A DNA stretch of 64,000 nt, from the NCBI RefSeq assembly GCF_017591425.1, contig NW_024467119.1, positions 78,608,894 through 78,672,893 of the forward strand, given 5' to 3'. Within the stretch, counting starts at the first letter, position 1; every line of letters starts with the position of its first letter. Made by a program: the position numbers and the translations under genes. This document shows positions 31,059-42,437 of the stretch, in pieces. Source of the stretch: Ochotona curzoniae. Lineage: Eukaryota; Chordata; Mammalia; Lagomorpha; Ochotonidae. The notes below the pieces were generated by a model. It worked only from the letters and a program-made list of their open reading frames with translations. It was not told the DNA's origin and did no database searches.

Positions 31059-31940
31059 CCAAAGCAGAGTCCGAGGGGGATGCTCGCGGGTATCTAACTG
31101 TTCTGGACACACAGGTGAGCCCTCCGAGGACAGGATGTGTGAACCAGTGCTGATCATCATTAAGTCTCAACCCACCGTCGCTCCACATCCACGAACAATA
31201 TCTCTTCTCCTGTCCATGGTGAGGCTGTAGTGACACAGGAAGGTTTCAGCTCGGGCTTCTTTAAATATCAACAGCCAAAAGCCCGGGGCTGCAGCAGCTC
31301 TGTCCCCAGCTTCTCTTTCCCTCTGTTAATCTGTCATGCAGTGCTTACAGAACCCCAGCAGACACCCATCCTAGAGAGTGATGAACTTGCAAACGAGTGT
31401 GGCATAGTGCCTCCGGAGGTGCATTCGTTTCCCTTGACCGTCCTACGGGGCCTGCACAGCAGACACTTCCCATCATTTCCCGTTGCGGAGGGGCTATTTT
31501 TATCCTTCCCATATAAATCAAAATGTGACACCCCATCCCATGGTGGACGTCTTTATTTCCGTAAAGTCATTACTGTTTATTTCTTTGAGATTTTTCTTTT
31601 TCCTGATGTGTGGCTTATCCCCCCACCTCACAATAAAATCTTAACGATCTCAGCATTAAATGCCTAACTCTGAATAGATGGATATAAATGGTATGAGTAC
31701 ATGGATAACATACACAACCGCCTGCTCAGCCACTTGCTCTGGATCCAGACACCCCTTAAAAGAGAAGGCCTGAGATCACCTTTATCCCAGGCCTTCGCCC
31801 AAGTTGGTCAGTTTCTGTGCGGGAGACTTGGAGTCCAGCCTAACTTGAAATGAATCATGTAGGACAGAGTAGGAATGACAACCAAGTAACAATACTCAGA
31901 CATGCTTTGCAGCAAAGCTTGCACTTCCCCACTCATCTCC
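31059..31940. other. Unique sequence, one long frame
   Basis: An open frame of 145 codons (31230-31667) has no ATG start and no motif. A good acceptor-like tract (CTTTCCCTCTGTTAATCTG to CATGCAG, ending 31341) precedes it and AATAAA lies at 31632, so a last exon cannot be excluded. Nothing else supports one. Confidence 0.3.
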
Positions 31941-31942
31941 AT

Positions 31943-32330
31943 TATGTCACAGGCTGAATGGTATCCCAAATGTATGTGCACAAGCGCCAAACCCTAGAGG
32001 CCCCAGGATGAGCCTGTGTTTGGAGATGGGAGCTCACCAGGTGTTCTCTCATCCAATATGACTGGTACCCTTTGGAAAAGAATTCGGGTGGGAACAGGAG
32101 AAAGGGAGAGAGGAAGGACTCTTCCCTTAACAGGTGCAGGCACACAGAAGCACCATATGAAGATGTGTGAAGAAGACAGCCACGTGCAAGCCAAGGAGAG
32201 AACTCTTAGAAAAAAGCAACAGTACCCATGCTTTCATCTTGGTCTGGCAGCCTCCAAAACTGTGAGAAACTCAATTTTCATTGTTTAAGCCACTTGGTCC
32301 ACTCTACTTTGCCATGGCAACCTAGCATGT
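31943..32330 (+). mobile_element. MaLR LTR (MLT1-like)
   Basis: ATGTCACAGGCTGAATGG, TCATCCAATATGACTGGTAC, AAGATGTGTGAAGAAGAC, GCAGCCTCCAAAACTGTGAG, ATTGTTTAAGCCACTTGGTC, TTTGCCATGGCAACCTAGCA follow the MaLR LTR order end to end. Solo and diverged. Confidence 0.8.
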
Positions 32331-33071
32331 GAATCCACCCGCGCACTCTCAAATATTCCTGACCATAGAAGGTCTGCTCAGTGACTAATCTTTGCTCTAA
32401 AATAAATAAATAAAAATCTCTGCTCTACGTTTTGATCATGTAGAAGTGGAGTGGGAGAAGATCAGCAAATTCCACACCTGGGTCTCTCACTGCAGCCCAG
32501 CAGTGATGGGGATTCAGCCCAACTCTCTCGCTTACCTGCTGGCCACCCACCACTCTCTGGCCTGAGTGATCTGGTGGGAAAGCCGGCAGGAAGCAGGTAT
32601 TTTCAAATAACAATCAACCTTCCACTGTGCATTATAAACGTGGCCCAGAGCATGCACAGAGAATTAAAATCCACCCATATATGCCAAGGCCCAATGTTGA
32701 CCATTATCATCAGCCTGTTCAAGCTGATCAGGCCTCCTTATCACTGCTGTTTTCTTATGAGGAAAAAAAAAAGTCTTAGCAGGGTTAGAAATTCTTCTTT
32801 CCCTTTAACTATTCATCAACTGTCTTGGAGCTAGGAAAGTGTCATCCACTCTGACAGAACACTCAAAAGTTTGTATGCATTCTTGTGGGAGAAATGGCAC
32901 TCAGATATCCTTGACTTATTTTTAAATTGCAAATGTTAAAGTAACATTTTGTAAGAGGGCTCTGGCATGTGAAAAGCTTGCTGTAGTCTTTCATAATTCC
33001 CTGTTTCCAGGAGAGGAAGACGAACCAGGGTGCTTCATCATGTTCCTGGACAACAGAATTGAAAGTGTATT
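32331..33071. other. No recognised element
   Basis: AT-rich unique sequence with an AATA repeat (32400-32415) and an A-run (32762-32773). No gene is seen. Confidence 0.35.
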
Positions 33072-33368
33072 TGGGGAAATGGTGTTGTGGCACAGTGAAA
33101 TGAGCTGGCTATCTGTGATGTTGCGATCCCATATCAAAGCTGTGGCTCAAGTCCCAGCTGCTTTACTTCTAAACCAGCTCCCTGCAGATGTGCTTTGGGA
33201 CAGCAGGCACACTTGGGCCTCTGTCACCCATGTAGACTTGGATGCAACTCCTGGCTTCAACATGGTCCAGCTGCATCGATGACAGCCACATAGAGAACCA
33301 GGAGATTAAAAAAGCTCTTGCTCCCTCTTTATTACTCTACCTTTTAAATAAATAACAAAATATTTCAA
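33072..33368 (+). mobile_element. CSINE, old copy
   Basis: TGGTGTTGTGGCACAGTG head, TCAAGTCCCAGCTGCTTTAC, tail TTTTAAATAAATAACAAAAT. Strongly diverged, with the 3' half shortened. Confidence 0.75.
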
Positions 33369-33389
33369 AAGTTTGATTTAAAGACATAC

Positions 33390-33425
33390 ATAGCCCCTTC
33401 CATGAGCTTATTGAAGCATCCTTGT
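33390..33425 (-). mobile_element. Possible mariner-like terminal repeat
   Basis: CCCCTTCCATGAGCTTATTG with AAGCATCC resembles the terminal repeat seen at 20502-20627. Only one end is present, so this is tentative. Confidence 0.3.
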
Positions 33426-34035
33426 ATTTGCCCAGTTAAGGAAGCAGGTCTCATTAAAATCTGTCTTAAAAGCATAATGGTAGGAGAGCTCTTACTGATT
33501 GGGTCAGCCAAGGGTTTCCATGTTCTTGCTTAGCAGAAGGCTCTCCTTTCAAATGGGCCTGGACGGTCACTCAGCTGCTTTCTTGTCCTTTGAATTCCCT
33601 GGTACCCTGGGGCTCTAAGGGGAATCAGAACAAAACCATAAACTGGTTCCCATCCTTTCATTTTAGATTTGGCAAGAGGGAAAAATAGTCAAGGCTGAAC
33701 ACTTAGTAATGACACAGGCAAGACTGCAACCCGAGCCTCCTGAACCATGTCCAATAGATGATGTCAACTGCCCAAGGTGTTTTCTGCCTTGCCTTGCACT
33801 GGCCCTACTACTGGCTGTGCAGGCTAGTTGATAAACTGGGTCCCCGGGAAGCTTCATTGTTTAACTAATTCTGCAGCTTTCACTTCCAAGAGCGCACCTG
33901 TGTATCCAAACACACATGCCAGCATCAGTTACAATCAGCAAGTCTCTTAAATGCAGAAGTCTTAGGCTGATTTTCAGACCAAAAGCTTCAAGGTCAAGGC
34001 TATTTGCCTTGATAAAACATCATAAGCTTTCATTC
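33426..34035. other. Unique sequence, probable MIR piece
   Basis: 33655-33765 resembles a degraded minus-strand MIR (CACTTAGTAATGACACAGGC and CAACCCGAGCCTCCTGAACC). The rest is unassigned. Confidence 0.4.
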
Positions 34036-34102
34036 AGTAGTTCTGCAACTTTAACACACCCCTAGTGCTATTTGGGGAATTTGTAGATAAATACAGAGGC
34101 CA
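34036..34102 (+). mobile_element. MER5A, left part, split by a CSINE
   Basis: CAGTAGTTCTGCAACTTTAA and GAATTTGTAGATAAATACAG match the first half of MER5A, a hAT MITE. Confidence 0.6.
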
Positions 34103-34424
34103 GGGGCCAGCATTGTGGAGATGCTGGCTTAGCCTCCACCTGCAGAGCCAGTATCCAATATGGGTGCTGGTTCAAGTCCTGGCTGCTTTATTTCCAGTCC
34201 AGCTCCGTGCTAATGCATATGAGAAAGCAGTGGAAAATGGCCCAATTGTGTGGGCTCCTCTTTTCATGTGGGAGACCCAGAAGAGGCTCTGGGCTCCTGG
34301 CTTTGGCCTGGTCCAGCACTGGCCGCTGCAGCCATTTACAGGGTGAAAAGTAGATGAGAGATTCTTTGTCTCTCTTTTTTTCTCTGTTCTTTAAGTAAAT
34401 TAATAAAATAAAATCTTTAAAATG
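34103..34424 (+). mobile_element. CSINE inside MER5A
   Basis: GGGGCCAGCATTGTGGAG head, CAATATGGGTGCTGGTTC, GCAGCCATTTACAGGGTG, tail TTAATAAAATAAAATC. MER5A sequence stops at its left edge and resumes at its right. Confidence 0.85.
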
Positions 34425-34492
34425 TAGGGGCCCGCAACTTCGATTCAGTAGGTCTGAGATCTGATCCAGAAAACTCAATTCCCAGCTGATAT
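34425..34492 (+). mobile_element. MER5A, right part
   Basis: GGGGCCCGCAACTTCGATTC and AGTAGGTCTGAGATCTGATC continue the MER5A order (the GATTCAGTAGGTCTGG block). Confidence 0.65.
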
Positions 34493-35785
34493 TGACCGAA
34501 GTAGTCTCTACTGGCTTTGTGACCTTAGTAGTCTTCATTGTTCTTCATTGCCTTCCTGGAAAAACCAATGTAGATTCCAATCTCAGAACCACAAGCGCTC
34601 TCAAAGGCTCTTTCATTGTCACAAGTGCTTTTGTCCACCATGGACACCTCCAAGCTGAAAGCATTGCTCTCCAGCTGGCATCCTAGAAAACTCCACCCCA
34701 CAGCCTTTGGTTGATGGTCTCAGGTGGTCACACAGGGAGAAGCGACAGGAACCACGCACCGTTCTTATGCAAATGGTTTCCATAGAAAACTGAACTATCA
34801 ACTGGTTTAGATATGCAAAAAGATACTCTGTGTAACAGCAACAACAAAAAGTCTCTTCAGGGGTGGCCCATCTACATTTGAAAATAGTGTTGCTTGGAAT
34901 AATATAGAGGGCAGTTCATAGAGCTCGGAAAATCAGACAAAGAATTCAGGGTAAAGATCAAATCTTGTGCTGAGAAATTTCCGCATTGAGTTGAGCTGGA
35001 GCCAGATGTTTTTACTGGTAATTATTATTATGATAATTCATTTAACTATGTATAGAATAGGGCATGATTGTTTACCAGCGTGTTTCCCTGGGCATGTGGG
35101 GAAGCCAGAAGAACTCCTGGTTAAATGAAATCATTTTTTCAATTAACCGAGAATAATTACAGCCACACAACCATCTACCTTTACATCCTGCCATCGTTGC
35201 AGACTTCTTACACCTCCTCTCATGGAAAAGTCAGGGTTGGAGACTGGCAGCCAAGAGATTGAAAACATCTTGAGTTTGGTTTCCATCTGAAAAGACAGAG
35301 CGCTTGGAAACCCACTCACGTTGGCAGCCACGGTACGAGCCTTCCAAGTGCTATTCTTGGTTTCTCTCCTCCGCACTGAATGCTTTCCAAGGCCAAGAGA
35401 TTGTGGGTTGCATTGTGGTGAGATGAAAGATGTTTCTGAGAGCTTAGAGGGAAAGTTTCCAGGGACACTGGGAGCACAAAGAGGAGGTAGGCTGGAGGAC
35501 TGGTTTTTAAGGTGAATCTTAAAAGAATCAGCAGTGGCATGCAAACCGTCTCATGGTCATGGCCATGTACACCTCAGTAAAGAAGCTACTCCCTTATCAC
35601 GGATGGAGCCTAGCGGAGCATGGGTTGGGCACAGGGCCTGTGACACCCTCACACATGTACCAGAAGAGAAACTATTTATAGTCATCACAGTACATGAAAC
35701 TAGCCAGCTATTACATAACTTCAACAACACAGCATACTTCTTCAATAAAATGATAGGAAACTACACCTTTTCCCCTTTTTGCATT
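34493..35785. other. Unique sequence
   Basis: No repeat or gene is recognised. 35015-35060 is a compact AT-rich block (GTAATTATTATTATGATAAT) with several homeodomain-type TAATT cores. Overlapping frames near 35143-35544 have no motif. Confidence 0.35.
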
Positions 35786-36080
35786 TCTAAAATTTTCTTT
35801 ATTACTTTTATGACAGAGACAGCGAGATACAGACAAGCAGAAAGAGAACTCCCACCCACTGATTTTCTTCCCAAATGTCTGCAATGTCCGAGGCTGGGCC
35901 GAGACCAAAGCTAGAAGCCAGAAATGCAGACTGAGGTCTCTCACAGCACATGGATGGCAGGAGTCCTCTTGAACCATCAACTGCTGCTTCCTGGTGTCTG
36001 CATTGGCAGGCAACTGGACTCAGGAGCTAGAGGCCAGGAACACTGATGAGGAATATAGATGTCTTAACCATAAAGCTGAA
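35786..36080 (-). mobile_element. CSINE, minus strand
   Basis: TTTCTTTATTACTTTTATGA tail side, TCCCAAATGTCTGCAATG, head complement TGTCTTAACCATAAAGCTG. Moderately diverged. It directly precedes the tandem-repeat element. Confidence 0.8.
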
Positions 36081-36149
36081 AACATCTCAATTTTTAAAAA
36101 GAGAAATAAAGAGCCTTTTTATCTCCATAATTTTTTATTATTATAAATA

Positions 36150-37590
36150 ATCATGGTTCTCCCTCCTCATTACTGTATCTCATTGACATTCTCCTCTTCT
36201 CTACAACCAACATCTTTTCCCTTGCTCCTCTCGGGACTCCTGGAAGAAGTGCCACAGGAGGCGTAAGCAGTATCTTTGTATAGGATGGGACTCCCCTGCA
36301 CAGCTGTTCTTCCACAGGTGATTGTTGAGAGCTGGGACTGTGGGTGAGCTGGGCCAGGAATGGCCGCAGCATCCATCAGCCAGCATATGCACCTGGTTCT
36401 GGGAGCTAAGCCACAGCACCTGCTGACAAGTACCAGCATTGGGTGTGAGTCACGTCAGGCTGTGCCCCAGGACCTTCTGGCAGGCACAAGATCTGGGTCT
36501 GGGAGCATGCCTGGCAGGGCAACTGTGGCCACTCCTCTGTTAAGCTGTATCTTCCACTGATGAGTACAAGAACTAGGGCTGAGGGCAGGACAGGATGGAC
36601 TAGGCAGCAACACCTGTTGGTATATGTGTGGGTTGGGTACCAGGTTGGGCTGCATTCAGCTGCAGCATCCATGGATGATGGATCTGGCACGAGAGCCAGA
36701 TGGAATGTGTGCTGGCCAGGCTAGGCTGTGGGAGAGGCTGATATGCACAAAAACCAGTGCTGGGGGAAGATTTGATGGGAGTTATTGGGGGTTGGACCCA
36801 GGTCCTGGCTGAGGTGCAGCACCTGTCAATTCACATGAGAAATGGGGCTGAGGGTGGAACTAACCAGATAGATGCTTCCACCAGTATATGCATGGGCTGT
36901 GCAAGTGACAGACTGCACCTGACCCTGCCGTGGCTGGCACACACAAGAGTCAAGTCAAGTCATCCTGGTGAGGTTTCTTGAGGGACTCCCCTACTACACC
37001 ACTGGACTCAGATCCTGGCCACAGGGAAAATCACAGAGTGTGTGATCCAACATTAGGGTGTTTTGGACAGAACTGGCCCTCCTAAGTTGCTGATGCCTGT
37101 GCAGTGGACAACATGCCCAGATGGCTTGCGAGAAACATGACAGTCAACTCATCTGAGCCAGCAGGGGATGCTGACTGCCTTGTCAGAGGATGGAAACAGA
37201 ACAGGTTGGACCTCTCCTGGGCCTGTGGGTGCACCTTCAATAGGCCTTGGAAAAATTGTCTCAACTCCAGAGCAATGAAACCAACAACTTCTCAGAGTTA
37301 TCAAAACCACTCATCTAATACCCTTGGAACACTCTTTCCCACATCAGGGTCTCTAAGGTGTCATCAAACATCAACCCCCATGCCGGGGTGCTGATGTTAT
37401 TTGACAGCAAGGAACGGTCCCCTCCCATCCTCCCTTGTGAATACAGGAGAAAAAAAAAAGAAAAAAAAAAAAGAAAGAAACATGCCTCACCTACCTTCTG
37501 CCATACCTGTCCCTTCCTACCCTACTGAAATTCCCACATGGTTGAGTATCCCTCTCAACTGTGTAAATAACACTAAAGAGAAACTAAAAA
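36150..37590 (+). mobile_element. Tandem-repeat retroelement family, second member
   Basis: From about 36310 the sequence is a run of degenerate 55-80 bp modules: CAGCAACACCTGTTGG, TATATGTGTGGGTTGGG, ACCAGGTTGGGCTGCA, each followed by a diverged repeat. The 3' part aligns by eye with 57520-57990: CCTGGTGAGGTTTCTTGAGG, TATCAAAACCACTCATC, CCCTTGGAACACTCTTTCCC, then CAGGAGAAAAAAAAAAG, ACTGTGTAAATAACACTAAA. Both edges are approximate and target duplications are not clear (AAAGAGAAA occurs at both ends, but the family tail itself is similar). No conserved protein frame is seen. This could be a 5'-truncated L1 with a repeat-bearing UTR, or a separate non-autonomous element. Confidence 0.6.
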
Positions 37591-37599
37591 ATTTCACAG

Positions 37600-38576
37600 A
37601 GACGTGACCCTGACCCACAGCTTTGCCTGTGGTGTTCAGGACCAAGGACAGGGGTTGGAGGGTAGACCCTGCTATTGCTCCTGCCCCCAGCTTCCTGCCC
37701 TTACCTTTAACATCCTCTGTGAGCAGAGATGCATAGTATGCATGGTTCAGATTAGAAACCAAAATTGAGCAGAAGTGCTAAGCAAGGGAAAGTGCTTTTC
37801 CCGATGATGTCCAGGTTTGAGCAGTACACACGTACACAGTCTAGTGCAGGGATGGGAACTGTACAAGTCAGAGTGTTTCTTCACTACCTCCTTGGCCAAA
37901 TTGTCCAAGCAGACTTAGTCCTGAGGGTGAAAGCCGCAGATTTAGGGAGCAGAGGTTGAGCACCCCCACACCCTGTACCCATAATGACAACTGCAAGTGG
38001 CACTTGTCCCCCAGCAGGGCGACCTCTACTCCACCTTCGTCTGTCCCTGAGATCATTAAGGCCTTTGAGACACACTCAAGCTGGGACTTTAGTATTCAAC
38101 TAATAATCCCTCTGGCCCCCAATGGCCCATCGGTGGAGATTCCACTCCCAAGAAGCTGGAAAACGGTAGGAAACTCCCTCCTTGTTGCACCATCCACGGT
38201 AAGGTCAGAGCACACGCGTCTCCCGGAATAACATGCTTTGCAAGATAGAACAGAAGGTGCAGAGGATATAAATACCCCCGGATTCTGTTAAATACCTTTA
38301 TTTATAGAAACGAAAGTTAGGAACTGGGATTAATTGCTGCAATGCGAAGAAAGTAGAAACTAATTAAAAATGAACATGTGAGTATGCTATCAAAGGGTTA
38401 GGCCCCCTTTGAAGGTGCCCTTCTCAACGGAAAGAGGTCACTTCGTGCAGATTAGTCTTTTCCTGATTTAGTCACAGTTGCAGACACTCTCCTTCTTCCC
38501 TCCCCCTCTTTTTCTCTCATGTACAGCCCTACTCCACATTCGATTTTTTAGTCAGGGTTACTTGTTGGTTGCCCCC
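37600..38576. other. Unique sequence with acceptor-like tract at right end
   Basis: No repeat is recognised. 38255-38400 is AT-rich and compact. 38487-38525 is a long pyrimidine run ending CATGTACAG, a strong acceptor by itself, and CAGGTGTGAC 52 bases later is a weak donor. Confidence 0.35.
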
Positions 38577-38877
38577 AGGTGTGACCCCACTCAGGACACC
38601 TGAATCCCATTGGGAGTACCTGGTTTGTGTCCCAGCTCCTCTCTTGATGATAACTACCTTGGGAGGCAGCAGATGGTGGCCCCAGGCCTTCAGCCCCTGT
38701 CACCCATGTGGGAAATGTTAATGGAGTACCAGACCCCTGGCTTCAGTCTAAACCCCACTCAGTATTGCAGCTGTTTGGGGAGTGTACTAGTGGATGGAAC
38801 ATCTTTTGTTTTTTGTTTTTTGGTTTTTTTTTGTCTTTCTCACTGTTTTTTTTCTTTCATATAAACAAAAATAAACA
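38577..38877 (+). mobile_element. CSINE, first of a tandem pair
   Basis: GAATCCCATTGGGAGTACC, TTTGTGTCCCAGCTCCTC, CAGCTGTTTGGGGAGTGTAC, then a T-rich stretch (38803-38858) in place of the usual CT block. Head degraded. Confidence 0.75.
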
Positions 38878-39150
38878 TGGCCTCTTGTGGTGGTTCAATT
38901 GGTTAATTCTCTACCTCTGAGGACAAACAACCCACATGGGTACCAACTGTGTTTCATATATAGCTTCCTATTGGTATACTGTGAAAGCAGTAGAGAATGG
39001 CCCAAAGCCTTTGGACCCTTCACCCACGTAGGCTCCTGGCTTTGGATCAGCTCAGCTCTGGCCAACATGGCCACTTGGGGAGTAAATCAGCAGACAGAAG
39101 ATCTTTCTCTCTGTATTTCCTTCTCTTCATAAATCTACTTGTTCAATAAA
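38878..39150 (+). mobile_element. CSINE, second of the pair
   Basis: GGCCTCTTGTGGTGGTTC head, CCACATGGGTACCAACTG, ACTTGGGGAGTAAATCAGC, end TTCAATAAAAACC. It is inserted at the A-rich tail of the first copy in the same orientation. Confidence 0.85.
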
Positions 39151-39152
39151 AA

Positions 39153-39299
39153 CCCTCTCTCTTCCTCTCTCTCTTCCTCTATCTCTCTTTCTCTCATTCT
39201 TTCCCTCCCTCTCTCTCCTTGTATCTCTCTCTCTCTCTCTTTTTTCTCTTCCTCTTTCTCTCTATTCTCTCCCTCTCTTTTTATCTTCCTCCCCCTCCA
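39153..39299. repeat. (TCTC/CTTC)n pyrimidine tract, about 147 bp
   Basis: Almost pure pyrimidine on the plus strand, grown at the tail of the preceding CSINE. Long polypurine-polypyrimidine tracts can form triplex DNA. Confidence 0.9.
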
Positions 39300-41668
39300 C
39301 TTGGCATTTGGGCTCTCTTCCTTCCAAAGATTATCCTCCAGGCAAACAAGACACTGAATGATCTGCCTGCAGGAAATGGTCAATTCTCTGTTTATTCAAG
39401 ATTTAGGAACATGGGCAGGATGTAGGGAGAAGGGGGAAGAGAGTTGAGCTGGAAGTCCACGTGTTCTGAGCTGGGCTGAGTGTCAAGGGCAGGAGTTGGG
39501 GTAGGTGGGGGTGGGGGACCCTGGAACTGGATTTGTGCAATCTCCACATTCTCACCCCTCCAAGGCTCCATTTACATTTACTAGGTGGGACTGGAGTTTT
39601 GGCAAGACAATGCTTTCGCCAAGGGTGGCTTTCTGCATGGTGAGCAGTCTTGATCCATCAGTTCCCTCCCTGGCGCAGGGACTGGGTGCATAAAGTAAGA
39701 TTCCACAAAACATGGTGGTCACCTGCAAATGGCTCTACAGAGATCCTTACCTCATGAATCTTGGGTAATTCCCTGGCAGAGACTTCTTCCTTCCCATTAA
39801 ATTTGCTCCTTGATTTCTCCCAAGCTCTGATTGCACCAGAAACCTGCCCCCCTAGGGATGGATTGCATAAAAGCCCATTCATGCTTCCTTTTTCCTTCCA
39901 AAGGAAAGGATGTCCCCTTGGGTGCTTGAGGCCCAGCTCTTATGTTTATTTGTAGAAGGAAGGCCCGGGGTTAGGGGGGTCAGCTCTTTTCTTCCAGAAA
40001 CACAAAGCTACTTTCAGCCTCCCAAGGAACATCATCAAAATGCCCACCAAATATATAAAACTGACCACACAGATTAGCAATGTCCCCAACATAACCACAG
40101 AGGTGGGAAAGTGAGTTTACTCTCAAAGCCTCCTTTTGATCACTTGAAAAAAAAAATTCACCTCTCAAGATCCCCAAATCCACTTGTACTCTTTTACATT
40201 TGTCCTCTGACTTGAGAAAGTCAGCAAGCTCGCTTCCCACAGAGCAGCCTCCAACCTGGAAGAATGATTTTGAGTCCTGCCGCCTGAGCCCTGCAAGTGC
40301 TCGGGTGGGTGGCACATCCTCGGATTCCCAGAGGGAATTAAAGGACTGATGTAAACATTAGGATCCTGCTGGCAGCTGTGGGGGCTGAGACGGACTGGGC
40401 CTCATACCCAGCACCTCACTGATTGTGGGGGTAAATTTATCACCTAGAATCCAATCACTTCTTATCAAACCAGGGCAGGTTTCATTTAGTTTGATGCAGC
40501 ATATTGCAAGATTTCAAAAAAAATCAATTTCACCGAGCATCCCACGAAGCCCCAGGGACTAGAACGTGACATGTGCCTCCCATACATTTTTTTGTTATTA
40601 CCTCTGAGGATCACTGGGGAAATTATATACTTAGCCCAGTGAATGGGGAATGGCTGCCTTTGTTGTCCTCGGCAACTTCCACTCTGCTTACCTTGTGAAA
40701 TAACAAATAAAAGGGTAATACCTCAAGCTGATACTAACCTAAGTTCCGCATGAGAAGAACAAGCACAAGTAGCTTGGTTTCCCAAAGAGAGAAGCAACAA
40801 ACATGCAATGTGGTGCTTACCAACCCATGCTAAAAACCGACATGTTAGGAAGATTGTTTTAACCAAAGCCTTCGTCTAATCAAGTCCTCTAGACTGAGCT
40901 CTCAGAATAGTTTTTGCTAAAGGAAACCCCAAGGGTTCAGCCCTGCTTTTATCCAATGTGCCAGGTTAATATTTCCAGAGAGGTTTGTTTCTTAGCAAGG
41001 AATGTATCTCTTGCAACTGAGAAACATTACTTTCCAGGCTCCTCCTATCTCTTGGAGATCTTTGTATGCAAAGCCATAAACCAAGCTAACTTTTAAAGAG
41101 AGCCGCAAAGTGGAAGCTAGTGGCAGGGAGAGACTATCCCAGCCAACTTCTGTAACAGCGTCTTTCAAATCGAGGGCAAAGAGTGTGAAGCGATTGTGGT
41201 GGCTGAAAGAGTCGTGTGGTTCCAACCCTACTGCACCCTGCAAATGTCAGAGCGGCCCCTGCTGACCCTTACCAAGACTCAAAACATTTCAGTATGACAG
41301 CCACCATCTCCTCATAGAGATGACTCAACATCAGGCAGCATTGCAAATGCAGTGGCTTGGGTGCACCCATCATAGTGTATGTGGTTAGCAGCACAGCTGA
41401 AGACTTGCCCCATCCCAGAACATTCTGGTGGACAGAGTTGGGTGGCCAACAAAGCAGCCATTCAGATCTTGGGCCTTAGCAACTGTTCCACAGCCCTGAG
41501 AATTGGGTTCAGGATGAATTCACTCTGCACCAAACCCTAAGTGTTTCATTTCCCCTCTTTCACCATTGCGAACTGGGACCACATATTAGATTAGAGAAAC
41601 GCTCTTCTCTCCTACAGAGGGCCTGGATCTCTAAGCAAATCTATCACTCCAACAGTGCTAAATCTACC
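39300..41668. other. Long unique stretch with a G-rich block
   Basis: 39487-39518 has four G-runs (GGG, GGGG, GGGGG, GGGGG), a possible G-quadruplex. A minus-strand frame of 111 codons (39980-40315, starts ATG) has no motif. 40430-40900 is AT-rich and repeat-free. No gene is recognised. Confidence 0.35.
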
Positions 41669-42125
41669 TGTTGTGGATGTATAGGACTCTACACAATGTA
41701 TGCAAACAGATCTTCCCGGTAATACCCACGTCACTGCATTCCCCCAGCCGAGCAGAGACTAGGGTTGAAAAACGGACAACAGACAGTGGGTCATTTGTGT
41801 AAGGAGAATGCCACTTTATTGAGAAAATGCTGCTGTTTTTATACTATTTTCTGGTGCTCTGTACTTGTCCACCCTCACTCTTGGGGGCTTATCTATTTCT
41901 CCATGTGGCATTGTTCAACCTCTTTTGGACACGCTATCAGGAAGCTGCAGTTGTGGGGATGGCCCAGATATACATTCTCAATTTCTGAAAGTTTGCGCAG
42001 GTAGCTGAGCAGACAATTCTAGAAATCACTCAAGCATTCTTGGAACCAGCATGCAGGCGAGCTGGTGGACTTTCCCCACGAAAGGGCCTAGGAGATGTCA
42101 GCCGCAGCAAGATCTGATTTACACA
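41669..42125 (-). mobile_element. ERV LTR, probably solo
   Basis: Read on the minus strand it starts TGTGTAAATCAGATC and ends CATCCACAACA. It carries AGTATAAAAACAGC (TATA box) with CAATAAAGTGGC (polyA signal) only about 20 bases later, the compact promoter/polyA arrangement of retroviral LTRs. TACC flanks it at 41665-41668 and 42126-42129, a possible 4-bp target duplication. No gag, pol or env could be recognised beside it, so it is an old endogenous relic. The inner (right) boundary is uncertain. Confidence 0.5.
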
Positions 42126-42437
42126 TACCAGCTGAAAACTGGTCATAGATGTTGCACTCAGTGCTAGTGAGGGGCGGGAAAGCTCTGAGCTGGTCCTGGA
42201 AATTGAGACATGCGGATGAAAAATGCCAGCTGTAGGACAAAGTTGGTATATGGGGAACTGGAGAAAAGGTTTCTCAGTAGCTGAGTGGACATCTGGTACA
42301 AAGAATAAATTCCTCCTCTGAGTGTGGTCCTCCTTGACATTTGCGTGTTGAAAGTCGAACGCAGAGGACAGCAGAATTTGACTGTAGTTGGACACAGCAT
42401 CTTTAAAGAGGCCATTAAGGAAAGATGAGGCCATTGC
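42126..42437. other. Unassigned stretch beside the LTR
   Basis: Minus-strand frames of 130-134 codons run through here and into the LTR, without recognisable domains. It might be internal ERV sequence, but this cannot be supported. Confidence 0.3.

Noticed and set aside
39980..40315. 111-codon minus-strand ORF with ATG
   Set aside because: No recognisable motif and no splice or promoter context. Length is within chance for 64 kb in six frames.
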